DNA from: Devosiaceae bacterium
GTDB taxonomy: Bacteria > Pseudomonadota > Alphaproteobacteria > Rhizobiales > Devosiaceae
Reading direction: 5' to 3'
Length of the DNA: 23,785 bases
Assembly: GCA_021648585.1 (NCBI GenBank)
Contig: JAKISM010000018.1
Span: forward strand, 1-23,785
Positions 14,520 through 22,166 of the stretch are shown in pieces. A program made the translations under genes and the position numbers. Position 1 is the first letter of the stretch. Every line of letters begins with the position of its first letter. The notes below the pieces were generated by a model. It did no database searches and was not told the DNA's origin. It saw only the letters and a program-made list of their open reading frames with translations.

Positions 14520-15428
14520 TTATTCTTTTACATCCCAATAGGGCTGTCCAGCAAAGCGTTCTATCAAAAAATCGATAAAGGTTCGCACTCGTTTTGAGAG
14601 GTGACGGGTTTGGGGATAAACAAGGTAAGCATTTAGATGCGGAATTGAGTAATTTCTTAATATAGGGAGAAGTGTTTTATTTTGCAGGCTTTGGCTTATA
14701 ATAAAGGTCGGCAATATCGCAATTCCGTGGCTAGACAATGCCATATTTTGCAAGAAATCACCATTATTTGCTATCATTTTTATAGGGGTTTTTACGCTTT
14801 GTACCTGCCCATCTGTGTCTATAAATTTCCAAGCATTTCCGCTTGAATATTCATAGTGTAATCCTGAGTGAGTTTTTAACTCTTTGGGGTGTTGTGGTGT
14901 GCCATTTTTTGCCAAATAATCAGGGCTTGCACAAATACGCATTTCTATGGGGGCAATTTTACGTGCTATTAGCGCAGAGTCTTTAAGATCCCCTATACGG
15001 ATAGCAAGGTCATATCCCTCTTCAATTAAATCAACCTGTCTATCTGAAAAATTCAAATTAATTTTTATCCCTGAATGTTGTTTAGCGAAATCATCAATCG
15101 TTGAGGTGAGATGTAATAAGCCAAATGATGAAGGCACGGCTACATTTATAGAGCCTTTTAATGCTAATAAATTACTTGAAATATCCGCATCTAATTCTGA
15201 TACGTCACTTAAAATTTGCGTAGCACGTTGATAATAGCTGTGCCCAACCTCTGTAAGGCTAGAGGTTCTTGTTGTGCGGGTTAATAAAGTCACACCTAGC
15301 CGACGTTCTAATTCTGAAAGCCTTCGGCTGATGGCTGATTTAGCAATGCCAAGTTGGTCAGCAGCTTTACTAATACTGCCTGCGTCAACAATTTTGACAA
15401 AGACCTTCATTTCTAAAAAATGGCTCAT
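14520..15428 (-). CDS. LysR-family regulator (YhaJ-like by context)
   Basis: A 302-residue LysR regulator: N-terminal winged helix-turn-helix (residues ~1-60, MKVFVKIVDAGSISKAADQL, AISRRLSELERRLGV), then a periplasmic-binding-type effector domain. It is divergent from pirin and glutathionyl-hydroquinone reductase with 136 bases between starts. A LysR-type dyad is right at its own start, suggesting autoregulation and control of the divergent genes. In E. coli the LysR gene yhaJ lies near yhaK (pirin-like) and yqjG (hydroquinone reductase), so a quinone-type effector is likely by analogy. That assignment rests on context. Confidence 0.9.
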   Translation of the reverse strand: MSHFLEMKVFVKIVDAGSISKAADQLGIAKSAISRRLSELERRLGVTLLTRTTRTSSLTEVGHSYYQRATQILSDVSELDADISSNLLALKGSINVAVPSSFGLLHLTSTIDDFAKQHSGIKINLNFSDRQVDLIEEGYDLAIRIGDLKDSALIARKIAPIEMRICASPDYLAKNGTPQHPKELKTHSGLHYEYSSGNAWKFIDTDGQVQSVKTPIKMIANNGDFLQNMALSSHGIAILPTFIISQSLQNKTLLPILRNYSIPHLNAYLVYPQTRHLSKRVRTFIDFLIERFAGQPYWDVKE

Positions 15429-15430
15429 TA

Positions 15431-15527
15431 TTGTTCTTACTATTAGGACAAAGAGTTCTTTTATAGCGCCTTTATTCTAATAATGGCAAATGTTATATAG
15501 AAACTGTAAGTGTTCTAAGCACGTTCT
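15431..15527. promoter_or_regulatory. LysR-type operator region: one dyad and four GTTCT half-sites
   Basis: The 21-base stretch 15431-15451 is a good dyad (TTGT..C.. with matching ..GGACAA; seven of ten positions pair). The word GTTCT occurs four times: 15433, 15455, 15512 and 15523. Spacings are 22 and 11 bases within pairs, that is two and one helical turns, so each pair faces the same side. This fits LysR binding controlling lysR itself and the divergent pirin operon. Confidence 0.5.
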
Positions 15528-15564
15528 CAATAAATGCCTTCTTCATCAAAATAAGGAAATTGAA

Positions 15565-16425
15565 ATGCCACAACAAGTACCAACAAGCCGTAAAATCATA
15601 CATATGAGCGCTGGTATGCCAGCTTCTGATGGTGACGGCGTGAAATTAATGAGATTTATTGGGTCAGATGATATTAATATGGTAGATCCATTTTTGCTTT
15701 TGGATTTATTTGGTACAGATGAGCCTGAAGATTACATTGGCGGCTTCCCCTCTCATCCTCATCGTGGCTTTGAAACGGTGACCTATTTGCTGGCTGGGCG
15801 TATGCGCCATAAGGATAATGCGGGTCATGAAGGGGTGATTGAGGCGGGTGGTGTGCAATGGATGAGCGCCGCTCGTGGGATTATCCACTCTGAAATGCCT
15901 GAGCAAGAGAATGGTTTGTTGCAGGGTTTTCAACTTTGGATAAACCTGCCTGCTACGGAAAAAATGAAGCCACCTGCTTATCAAGAATTCTCACCAGATG
16001 AGATAGCTGTAGAAACACGTCTAGATGGCACAATCATTAAAATCATTGCAGGGCAGACAGATAATGGCACGCAGGGGCCTGTGAAGAAAATAACGACAGG
16101 ACCTTTATATTTAGATGTGCAACTCGGTAAAGACGCAAATTTCAGCCAGCATATTCCAACTAGTCATAGTGTGGTTATTTATATGATTGAAGGTGCCGCA
16201 TTAATTGGTGAAGAAAAATCAACTCTTTCTCAAGGTCATTTAGCAGTGCTCGGGGAAGGGAATCGAATTGAGCTGGTTAGCGAAAAAACAGGCGCTGATG
16301 CAAGGTTTTTAGTTATTGCTGCTAAGAAAATAGGAGAACCCGTAGCACGGGGCGGGCCTTTTGTTATGAATACAAGAAAAGAAATATTGCAAGCATTTGA
16401 CGATTATCGTCAAGGCAAGTTTTAA
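15565..16425 (+). CDS. Pirin family protein
   Basis: A 286-residue bicupin of the pirin family. The metal site is complete: His64 and His66 in HPHRGFETVTYLL, His108 and Glu110 in GIIHSEMP. Several bacterial pirins have quercetinase or other dioxygenase activity, others are regulatory; YhaK of E. coli is the contextual match. ATG 15565 was chosen because AAGGAAATTGAA precedes it and MPQQVP begins the family region; an upstream in-frame start has no support. It is followed ten bases later by the hydroquinone reductase, whose ribosome site overlaps the pirin stop, so the two are co-translated. Confidence 0.92.
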   Translation: MPQQVPTSRKIIHMSAGMPASDGDGVKLMRFIGSDDINMVDPFLLLDLFGTDEPEDYIGGFPSHPHRGFETVTYLLAGRMRHKDNAGHEGVIEAGGVQWMSAARGIIHSEMPEQENGLLQGFQLWINLPATEKMKPPAYQEFSPDEIAVETRLDGTIIKIIAGQTDNGTQGPVKKITTGPLYLDVQLGKDANFSQHIPTSHSVVIYMIEGAALIGEEKSTLSQGHLAVLGEGNRIELVSEKTGADARFLVIAAKKIGEPVARGGPFVMNTRKEILQAFDDYRQGKF

Positions 16426-16435
16426 GGATAAGCCT

Positions 16436-17413
16436 ATGGGATTATTACAGAACGGAAAATGGGTAGATAAGTGGTATGATACTAAAGCGTCCAAAGGCCG
16501 CTTCATGCGCTCTGAAGCACAATTTAGAAACTGGGTAACGCCAGATGGTGCGGCAGGAATAACAGGAGTTGGCGGTTTTAAAGCGGAAGCTGGACGCTAT
16601 CATCTTTATGTCTCTCATGCCTGCCCGTGGGCGCACCGCACGATGATTTTTCGTGCGTTAAAGGAATTGAATGATATGATTTCAGTTTCTGTTGTGCACT
16701 GGTATATGCGTGAGCATGGCTGGACATTTAATAGCGGCTCTGGCGTGATTGCCGACAGTGTGAACAATAGTGAGTTCATGTATCAGGTTTATACGGCGGC
16801 TGATTCTAATTATAGCGGACGCGTGACAATTCCGGTGTTATGGGACAAAAAAACAGGAACTATTGTAAGCAATGAATCTTCGGAAATCATTCGTATGTTT
16901 AACACGGCCTTTGACAATATCGGTGCTAAGCAAGGTGATTATTATCCAAAAACCTTGCGCCCTGAAATAGACGCACTTAACGCGCGAATTTATACGACAT
17001 TGAATAATGGTGTCTATAAATCTGGGTTTGCTACAACCCAAGAGGCCTATGAAGGTGCTGTTATCCCTTTGTTTGAAACGCTAGATTGGCTTGAAGATAT
17101 TTTATCTAGGCAAAGATATTTAACTGGTGATAATTTAACAGAAGCAGATTGGCGTTTATTTACCACACTCATTCGGTTTGATCCTGTTTATGTTGGGCAT
17201 TTTAAATGCAATCTTAAACGTATAGAGGATTACCCAAACTTATCTAATTTTATCCGTGAATTATACCAACATAAAGGTATCGCTAAGAGTGTGTATATGG
17301 ATCATATAAAAAACCACTATTACGCCAGTCATGATACGATTAACCCAACAGGCGTTGTTCCACTTGGGCCTGAACAAGACCTAAATATACATCACGATCG
17401 AAGTCGATTTTAG
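16436..17413 (+). CDS. yqjG: Glutathionyl-hydroquinone reductase (Xi-class GST, YqjG-like)
   Basis: A 325-residue enzyme that uses glutathione to reduce glutathionyl-hydroquinones in the cytoplasm. The thioredoxin-fold N-domain carries the signature HACPWAHRT with catalytic Cys63, at the same position as in E. coli YqjG. The helical C-domain contains TGDNLTEADWRLFTTLIRFD and Y..HFKCN. ATG 16436 was chosen because TAAGGATAAGCCT directly precedes it. Length matches E. coli YqjG. It is coupled to pirin and divergent from a LysR gene, which together suggests an inducible response to quinones. It converges with gap. Confidence 0.95.
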   Translation: MGLLQNGKWVDKWYDTKASKGRFMRSEAQFRNWVTPDGAAGITGVGGFKAEAGRYHLYVSHACPWAHRTMIFRALKELNDMISVSVVHWYMREHGWTFNSGSGVIADSVNNSEFMYQVYTAADSNYSGRVTIPVLWDKKTGTIVSNESSEIIRMFNTAFDNIGAKQGDYYPKTLRPEIDALNARIYTTLNNGVYKSGFATTQEAYEGAVIPLFETLDWLEDILSRQRYLTGDNLTEADWRLFTTLIRFDPVYVGHFKCNLKRIEDYPNLSNFIRELYQHKGIAKSVYMDHIKNHYYASHDTINPTGVVPLGPEQDLNIHHDRSRF

Positions 17414-17450
17414 TTTTTATACTCTTAGGTTTAATTGCAAATAAAAACTA
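17411..17450. terminator. AT-rich inverted repeat across two convergent stop codons
   Basis: TAGTTTTTAT (17411-17420) and ATAAAAACTA (17441-17450) are perfect ten-base inverted copies around a 20-base loop. Each arm begins with the TAG stop of one convergent gene (yqjG and gap). It could be a weak bidirectional terminator, but the stem is AT-rich. Confidence 0.4.
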
Positions 17451-18458
17451 TAGAGTTTTACCAATCGCAACGGCCACATCAATCATGCGGTTTGAAAAAC
17501 CCCATTCATTATCATACCAGCTTACTACTCGTACAAATCGCTTGCCTATTACTTTGGTTTGCGCTGGTGCAAAATTTGAGGAATGTGGGTCATGATTAAA
17601 ATCTATTGAAACCTTTGCCTCTTCATCATAATCAAAAATGCCTTTTAAGCGAGAGCTATTGGCGGCATCTTTGGCTATTTGATTTATTTCATCAGTGCTT
17701 GTGTCTTTATTGGCAACAAATGACAGGTCAACCAATGAAACATTTGGAGTTGGTACACGAACCGAAGAGCCATCTAACTTACCAATTAATTCTGGCAATA
17801 CTAGACCAACAGCTTTTGCGGCGCCTGTTGAAGTTGGTATCATAGAAAGTGCTGCTGCACGAGCCCGATAAAGATCGGAGTGCATTGTATCAAGTGTTGG
17901 CTGATCACCAGTATAGGCATGAATTGTTGTCATAAAACCATGTTCAATCCCTACACTATCGTTTAGGATTTTTGCCATTGGCGCAAGGCAATTTGTGGTG
18001 CAAGAAGCATTGGAAATTACTAAATGCTCGCTTGAAATAAGCTCATCATTTACGCCCATAACAACGGTTAAATCAGCGCCAGCAGAAGGCGCTGAAACTA
18101 GCACACGTTTTGCACCAGCTTCAAGGTGCATAGAAGCTTTATCTTTTGCTGAAAAAATACCAGTACATTCAAGCGCAATATCAACATCTAACTCGCCCCA
18201 AGGTAGAGCCTTAGGATCACGAATTGCAAATACTTTTATTGGTCCACGACCAACGTCGATAGTGTCACCGTCAACCTTAACTTCACCATTAAATTTGCCA
18301 TGCACTGAATCATAGCGAAATAGGTGTGCATTGGTTTCAACAGGCCCTAAATCATTAATCGCAACTACTTTAATATCGGTGCGACCTTCTTCAATAATAG
18401 CACGTAGGATATTGCGTCCAATACGACCAAATCCGTTAATAGCTACATTTACTGTCAT
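17448..18458 (-). CDS. gap: Glyceraldehyde-3-phosphate dehydrogenase, type I
   Basis: A 336-residue GAPDH that oxidises glyceraldehyde-3-phosphate to 1,3-bisphosphoglycerate. The NAD fold INGFGRIGRN is at 8-16 with the Asp36 region INDL, the catalytic Cys153 is in NASCTTNC, His180 in TTIHAYTGDQ, and the C-terminal RVVSWYDNEWGFSNRM is intact. AAGGAG lies before the ATG. It begins 21 bases after the tkt stop, so tkt-gap is an operon. The stop codon lies in an inverted repeat shared with yqjG. Confidence 0.97.
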   Translation of the reverse strand: MTVNVAINGFGRIGRNILRAIIEEGRTDIKVVAINDLGPVETNAHLFRYDSVHGKFNGEVKVDGDTIDVGRGPIKVFAIRDPKALPWGELDVDIALECTGIFSAKDKASMHLEAGAKRVLVSAPSAGADLTVVMGVNDELISSEHLVISNASCTTNCLAPMAKILNDSVGIEHGFMTTIHAYTGDQPTLDTMHSDLYRARAAALSMIPTSTGAAKAVGLVLPELIGKLDGSSVRVPTPNVSLVDLSFVANKDTSTDEINQIAKDAANSSRLKGIFDYDEEAKVSIDFNHDPHSSNFAPAQTKVIGKRFVRVVSWYDNEWGFSNRMIDVAVAIGKTL

Positions 18459-18479
18459 GATGTTCTCCTTATATATTTT

Positions 18480-20477
18480 TTAATCCGATAGTTTTTGTTT
18501 CACTACGTCAACAATCGCCGCGGCGCTAATATTAAAATGCTGATATAAATCGCTAGCTGGCGCACTAGCACCAAAGCTATCCATTCCGATAAATATTCCA
18601 TTGTCTCCAAGCAATCTATCCCAACCCTGACGAACACCAGCTTCGATACCTATGCGAAACCTTGCGCTGCCTTTTATGCAGCGTTGATAATCTTCGTCCT
18701 GAGCATAAAATAATTCAAAACAAGGCACTGAAACCACTCGTGCTGAAATATTTTGCTCTAGCAATTTTTCATAGGCATCAAGCGCAATAGCAACTTCGGT
18801 GCCGCTAGCAAAAATAACAATATCAGCATCATTATTGCCAATGACACTATATGCGCCTTTGGCACAAAGGTTTTTCTCACTAAATTCAGCTCGAATAGCT
18901 TTTGTGCCTTGACGGGAAAGCGCTAAAATTGCTGGTGCAGTTTTATCATTTAATGCTAATTGCCAACATTCTGCGGTTTCGCTGGCATCGCTTGGACGAT
19001 AGACCTTGATATTTGGCATGGCACGAAACGAGGCTAAATGCTCAACTGGTTGGTGGGTTGGACCATCTTCACCTACTCCAATAGAATCATGGGTCATTAC
19101 GTGAATGGTACGAATTTCCATCAATGCGGCCAAGCGAATTGCGGGGCGTGCATAATCTGAAAAAATGAAAAACCCGCCAGAATAGGGTAATAGGCCGCCA
19201 TGTAATGCAATGCCGTTCATCATAGCTGCCATAGCGTGTTCACGAACGCCATAATTAATAAAACGCCCTGAGCGCTCATCAGCAGAAAAATCACTCATAT
19301 CTGTGGTTTTCGTAAGGTTTGAGCCAGCTAAATCGGCTGAACCGCCCATAGTTTCGCTTAAAATAGGATTTATTATTTCAAGCGCCATTTGTGAACTTTT
19401 GCGAGTTGCAACATTTGGCATATCTTTGATATATTGTTTTTTCAATTCAAGAATTGCATTTTCAAGATCAGAACTTATGTCGCCACGCAAACGGCGCTTA
19501 AATTGCGCCCCTTTTTCGCCATTTAATTTTTCAAATTGTTTTTCCCAACTAACACGTAACTTGGTCGAACGCAGCCCAGCCAAACGCCAAGCGTCAACAA
19601 TATCTTGCGGTAAATCAAATGGCTCATTTTCCCAGCCAAGATTTTCACGAATGCCTGCTGCTTCTTCCTGTCCATAAGGGCCGCCATGCGCCTTTGGCTT
19701 GCCTGCCTTTGTTGGTGCGCCAAAACCTGCAATAGTTTTACAAGCAATAAGAGTTGGCTTTTCGCTTTGCTTTGCACTTGTTAGAGCTTGAGCAATTTCA
19801 ACTTCATTATGACCATCAATAGAAATTACGTTCCAGCCATAGGTCTTAAAGCGTTCTCTTTGGTCAGTGCTATCAACTAGTGAAATATGCCCATCTATTG
19901 TGATGTCATTATCGTCCCATAAAACGATAAGCTTATTTAATTTTAGATGGCCAGCTAATGAGCAGGCTTCATGAGAAATGCCTTCCATCAAGCAACCATC
20001 ACCAATTAGGCAATAAGTATAGTGATCAACTAATTCTTGCCCAAATTCGGCTCTTAGCTTTTCTTCTGATAGTGCCATGCCAACAGCATTTGCAATGCCC
20101 TGACCAAGTGGGCCTGTGGTTGTTTCAACCCCTTCGAGATGGCCAAATTCTGGGTGGCCAGCGGTTTTTGCTCCTAATTGGCGAAAATCTTTTAAGCCTT
20201 CAATAGTTGAGCCTTTATATCCCAACAAATAAAGCGCAGAATAGAGCAACATAGAGCCATGACCTGCTGAAAGCACAAATCTATCTCTATCAAACCAATT
20301 TGGGTTTTTGGGGTCAAATTTAAGGAATTTGGTAAAAAGTACGGTTGCAATATCAGCAGCTCCAAGAGGTAGGCCTAAATGCCCGCTTTTTGCTCTTTCA
20401 ACACAATCAAGTGATAGAATGCGAATAGCGTTTGCCATATCTTTTTGTGATTTTTTTGTTTTTTGTATCTGATTCAT
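18480..20477 (-). CDS. tkt: Transketolase
   Basis: A 665-residue thiamine-diphosphate enzyme of the pentose phosphate pathway and likely carbon-rearrangement partner of gap. Visible: the N-terminal AKSGHLGLPLGAADIATVLF, the ThDP motif GDGCLMEGISHEA with NDITIDG, GPLGQGIANAVGMA, and the C-terminal half with FINYGVREHAMAAMMNGIALHGG and THDSIGVGEDGPTHQPVEHLAS. Catalytic His33 is kept, but the residue after it is Leu34 where almost all transketolases have Pro (SGHPG). No clear ribosome site precedes ATG 20477; MANAIR at codon 14 is a possible later start. First gene of the tkt-gap operon. Confidence 0.96.
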   Translation of the reverse strand: MNQIQKTKKSQKDMANAIRILSLDCVERAKSGHLGLPLGAADIATVLFTKFLKFDPKNPNWFDRDRFVLSAGHGSMLLYSALYLLGYKGSTIEGLKDFRQLGAKTAGHPEFGHLEGVETTTGPLGQGIANAVGMALSEEKLRAEFGQELVDHYTYCLIGDGCLMEGISHEACSLAGHLKLNKLIVLWDDNDITIDGHISLVDSTDQRERFKTYGWNVISIDGHNEVEIAQALTSAKQSEKPTLIACKTIAGFGAPTKAGKPKAHGGPYGQEEAAGIRENLGWENEPFDLPQDIVDAWRLAGLRSTKLRVSWEKQFEKLNGEKGAQFKRRLRGDISSDLENAILELKKQYIKDMPNVATRKSSQMALEIINPILSETMGGSADLAGSNLTKTTDMSDFSADERSGRFINYGVREHAMAAMMNGIALHGGLLPYSGGFFIFSDYARPAIRLAALMEIRTIHVMTHDSIGVGEDGPTHQPVEHLASFRAMPNIKVYRPSDASETAECWQLALNDKTAPAILALSRQGTKAIRAEFSEKNLCAKGAYSVIGNNDADIVIFASGTEVAIALDAYEKLLEQNISARVVSVPCFELFYAQDEDYQRCIKGSARFRIGIEAGVRQGWDRLLGDNGIFIGMDSFGASAPASDLYQHFNISAAAIVDVVKQKLSD

Positions 20478-20628
20478 GTTTTGACGTCACATTTTTGTCT
20501 GTTATGTCTGATTTTTATAAGCGAACACATAGCAGGTAGGATAGTTGAGTCAATAGTTTTGAAGAGGCTTCTATAGCTAAATGTGAAGGTTTTTGTGTGT
20601 TTATATGTATAGATTCGATTGAACTATT

Positions 20629-20650
20629 GCCAAATCACGTTTCATTTGGC
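20629..20650. promoter_or_regulatory. Dyad in the divergent tkt / DUF4164-zapA promoter region
   Basis: GCCAAAT (20629-20635) and ATTTGGC (20644-20650) form a perfect seven-base dyad in the 227-base gap between divergent genes. Three GANTC sites lie in the same gap (20547, 20612, 20682). It is a plausible operator for either side. Confidence 0.4.
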
Positions 20651-20704
20651 TTATTTGTACTATATCGTATACAAAAGTTTGGATTCGAAAAATTGGGTCG
20701 TTAA

Positions 20705-20986
20705 ATGGATGGTATAAATAATAATGATAGTTTAGAAATTGCCAATAAGCGTATGGAGCGGGCAATGGAACGGCTTGAAAAAAGCGTTGAGGCTTTTAGC
20801 GAGCAGGGATTAGTTTTGTCTAAATTGCAAAATGATGTTGCGCTACTTTCGCAACAAAAAAACGAATATGCTATTAAATATAATCAAGTTGCAAAGCGAG
20901 AAAAAAAGCTCGATAAAACTGCTAGCGAGGTTTCGTTACGTCTTGTTGATGCAATGGAAACTATAAAATCTGTGTTGGTGAAATAG
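20705..20986 (+). CDS. DUF4164 family coiled-coil protein
   Basis: A 93-residue, almost wholly helical protein with heptads across most of its length (RMERAMERLEKSVEAFSEQ, LSKLQNDVALLSQQKNEYAI, KREKKLDKT). The family is DUF4164, found just ahead of zapA in rhizobia. Function is unknown. The position, nine bases before zapA, suggests a role with cell division. The ribosome site is weak. Confidence 0.8.
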   Translation: MDGINNNDSLEIANKRMERAMERLEKSVEAFSEQGLVLSKLQNDVALLSQQKNEYAIKYNQVAKREKKLDKTASEVSLRLVDAMETIKSVLVK

Positions 20987-20995
20987 GGATTTATT

Positions 20996-21370
20996 ATGTC
21001 AGAAGTCAACATCGAAATAAATGATCGCAAATATCGTATGGCGTGTGAAGACGGTCAAGAAAGCCGATTAGTGAGTTTAGGTGAGCGTTTGAATGGTTTT
21101 GTTGATGGTTTTAAGGGTGAATTTGGTGAAATTGGTGATAATCGTTTGGTTGTTATGGCGGGGATTGCGGCGGTTGATGCTTTAGATGAAGCCGAAGAAA
21201 AAATTGAAAAATTACGACAAGAGCTTGAATTAATTACCTCTCAAGGGGAAAGACTTGGCGGCGCTCATTTGGAGCTTGAAAAAAAGTTTGCAAAAAGCAT
21301 ATCCGATGTTGCTAGAAAAATTGAAGTAGTTGCCGATACTTTAGAGAAAACCACCAAATCTAATTCATAA
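20996..21370 (+). CDS. zapA: Cell division protein ZapA
   Basis: A 124-residue ZapA. This FtsZ-binding protein bundles FtsZ filaments at the division ring. The N-terminal globular part is typical (VNIEINDRKYRMACEDGQE, RLVSLGERLN, DNRLVVMAGIAAVDALDE), followed by a C-terminal coiled coil that dimerises. An AGGGA ribosome site precedes the ATG. It lies immediately upstream of the 6S RNA gene, an order also seen in E. coli (zapA-ssrS-ygfA). Confidence 0.93.
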   Translation: MSEVNIEINDRKYRMACEDGQESRLVSLGERLNGFVDGFKGEFGEIGDNRLVVMAGIAAVDALDEAEEKIEKLRQELELITSQGERLGGAHLELEKKFAKSISDVARKIEVVADTLEKTTKSNS

Positions 21371-21403
21371 TATTTATTATTTCGCTTTTAATAAAATCAA
21401 CCT

Positions 21404-21432
21404 TTGCGAAAATTCAAATAAAGCACTATATT
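21404..21432 (+). promoter_or_regulatory. 6S RNA promoter
   Basis: TTGCGA (21404-21409) and TATATT (21427-21432) are separated by exactly 17 bases. The expected start falls at about 21439, at the base of the 6S closing stem. Confidence 0.65.
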
Positions 21433-21436
21433 AATA

Positions 21437-21586
21437 TTGCTGCCTGATTTGTGATAGTCCATTCTTTAGGCCTTACGATCTTTAAGGGAGCTGTCCCTGA
21501 CCAGACCCGTGGGTTTGGATATACGGTGCCCACCTATACTATAGGTTTCTTAAGATTACAGACTAAACGGTTAGGCGGCAATTTTG
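21437..21586 (+). ncRNA. ssrS: 6S RNA
   Basis: An ~150-base RNA that mimics an open promoter and sequesters RNA polymerase in stationary phase. Nested pairings support the rod shape: TTGCTGCCT (21437-21445) with AGGCGGCAA (21573-21581), TAGTC (21455-21459) with GACTA (21561-21565), ATCTTTAAG (21478-21486) with CTTAAGAT (21549-21556), and an apical GTGGG/CCCAC arm. The position between zapA and the 5-FCL gene is the classic ssrS-ygfA locus. Ends are approximate to a few bases. Confidence 0.92.
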
Positions 21587-21599
21587 AAAGTTTAGATAT

Positions 21600-22166
21600 T
21601 TGAAGAAAATAATAAATAAATCAGAATTACGAAATGAGGCAAAAGCAAAACGTGCGGCACTTTCTTCAAACTTTATGCTACAAGCGGCAAATCAGGCTGC
21701 TGAAATTTTTCTACAAAATATTCCCCTTGAAAAGGTAAATGTCATTGCCGCTTATTATGCAATGAATAATGAGCTTAAGATCTTGCCACTTGTTGAAAAA
21801 TTATGGGCAAAGAATAAGCAAATATGTTTGCCTAGTGTGATTGAGAATAATCAGCCAATGATATTTAGGGCTTGGCAAAGGGGCGATGAGCTAATTGATG
21901 GGGCGCATAATATAAAAGTGCCAGATGAGAATGCACCAATTTTAGTGCCTGATATTATTATTATGCCGCTAGTGGCGTTTGACAAAAAAGGCAACAGGCT
22001 TGGTTATGGTAAGGGATATTATGATAGGACGATTGCCCAAATGGATAAAAAGCCTTTATTGGTTGGATATGCATATAGCGTGCAAGAAGTTGAAAAGATT
22101 GAACATGAAAGCCATGATGTGCCGCTTGATTATTTGGTCAGTGAAAAAGAAGTGAGAAAGTTTTAA
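21600..22166 (+). CDS. ygfA: 5-formyltetrahydrofolate cyclo-ligase
   Basis: A 188-residue enzyme that converts 5-formyl-THF to 5,10-methenyl-THF with ATP. Motifs: KSELRNEAKAKRAAL at the N-terminus, the ATP-site basic residues, and NRLGYGKGYYDRTI near residue 130. The start is TTG 21600: a stop (TGA 21585-21587) leaves no other start before the conserved N-terminus. Its GAAAG ribosome site begins at the 3' end of 6S RNA, so the protein is probably made from read-through of the ssrS transcript, as in the known ssrS-ygfA operon. The stop overlaps ymdB by one base (TAATG). Confidence 0.92.
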   Translation: MKKIINKSELRNEAKAKRAALSSNFMLQAANQAAEIFLQNIPLEKVNVIAAYYAMNNELKILPLVEKLWAKNKQICLPSVIENNQPMIFRAWQRGDELIDGAHNIKVPDENAPILVPDIIIMPLVAFDKKGNRLGYGKGYYDRTIAQMDKKPLLVGYAYSVQEVEKIEHESHDVPLDYLVSEKEVRKF

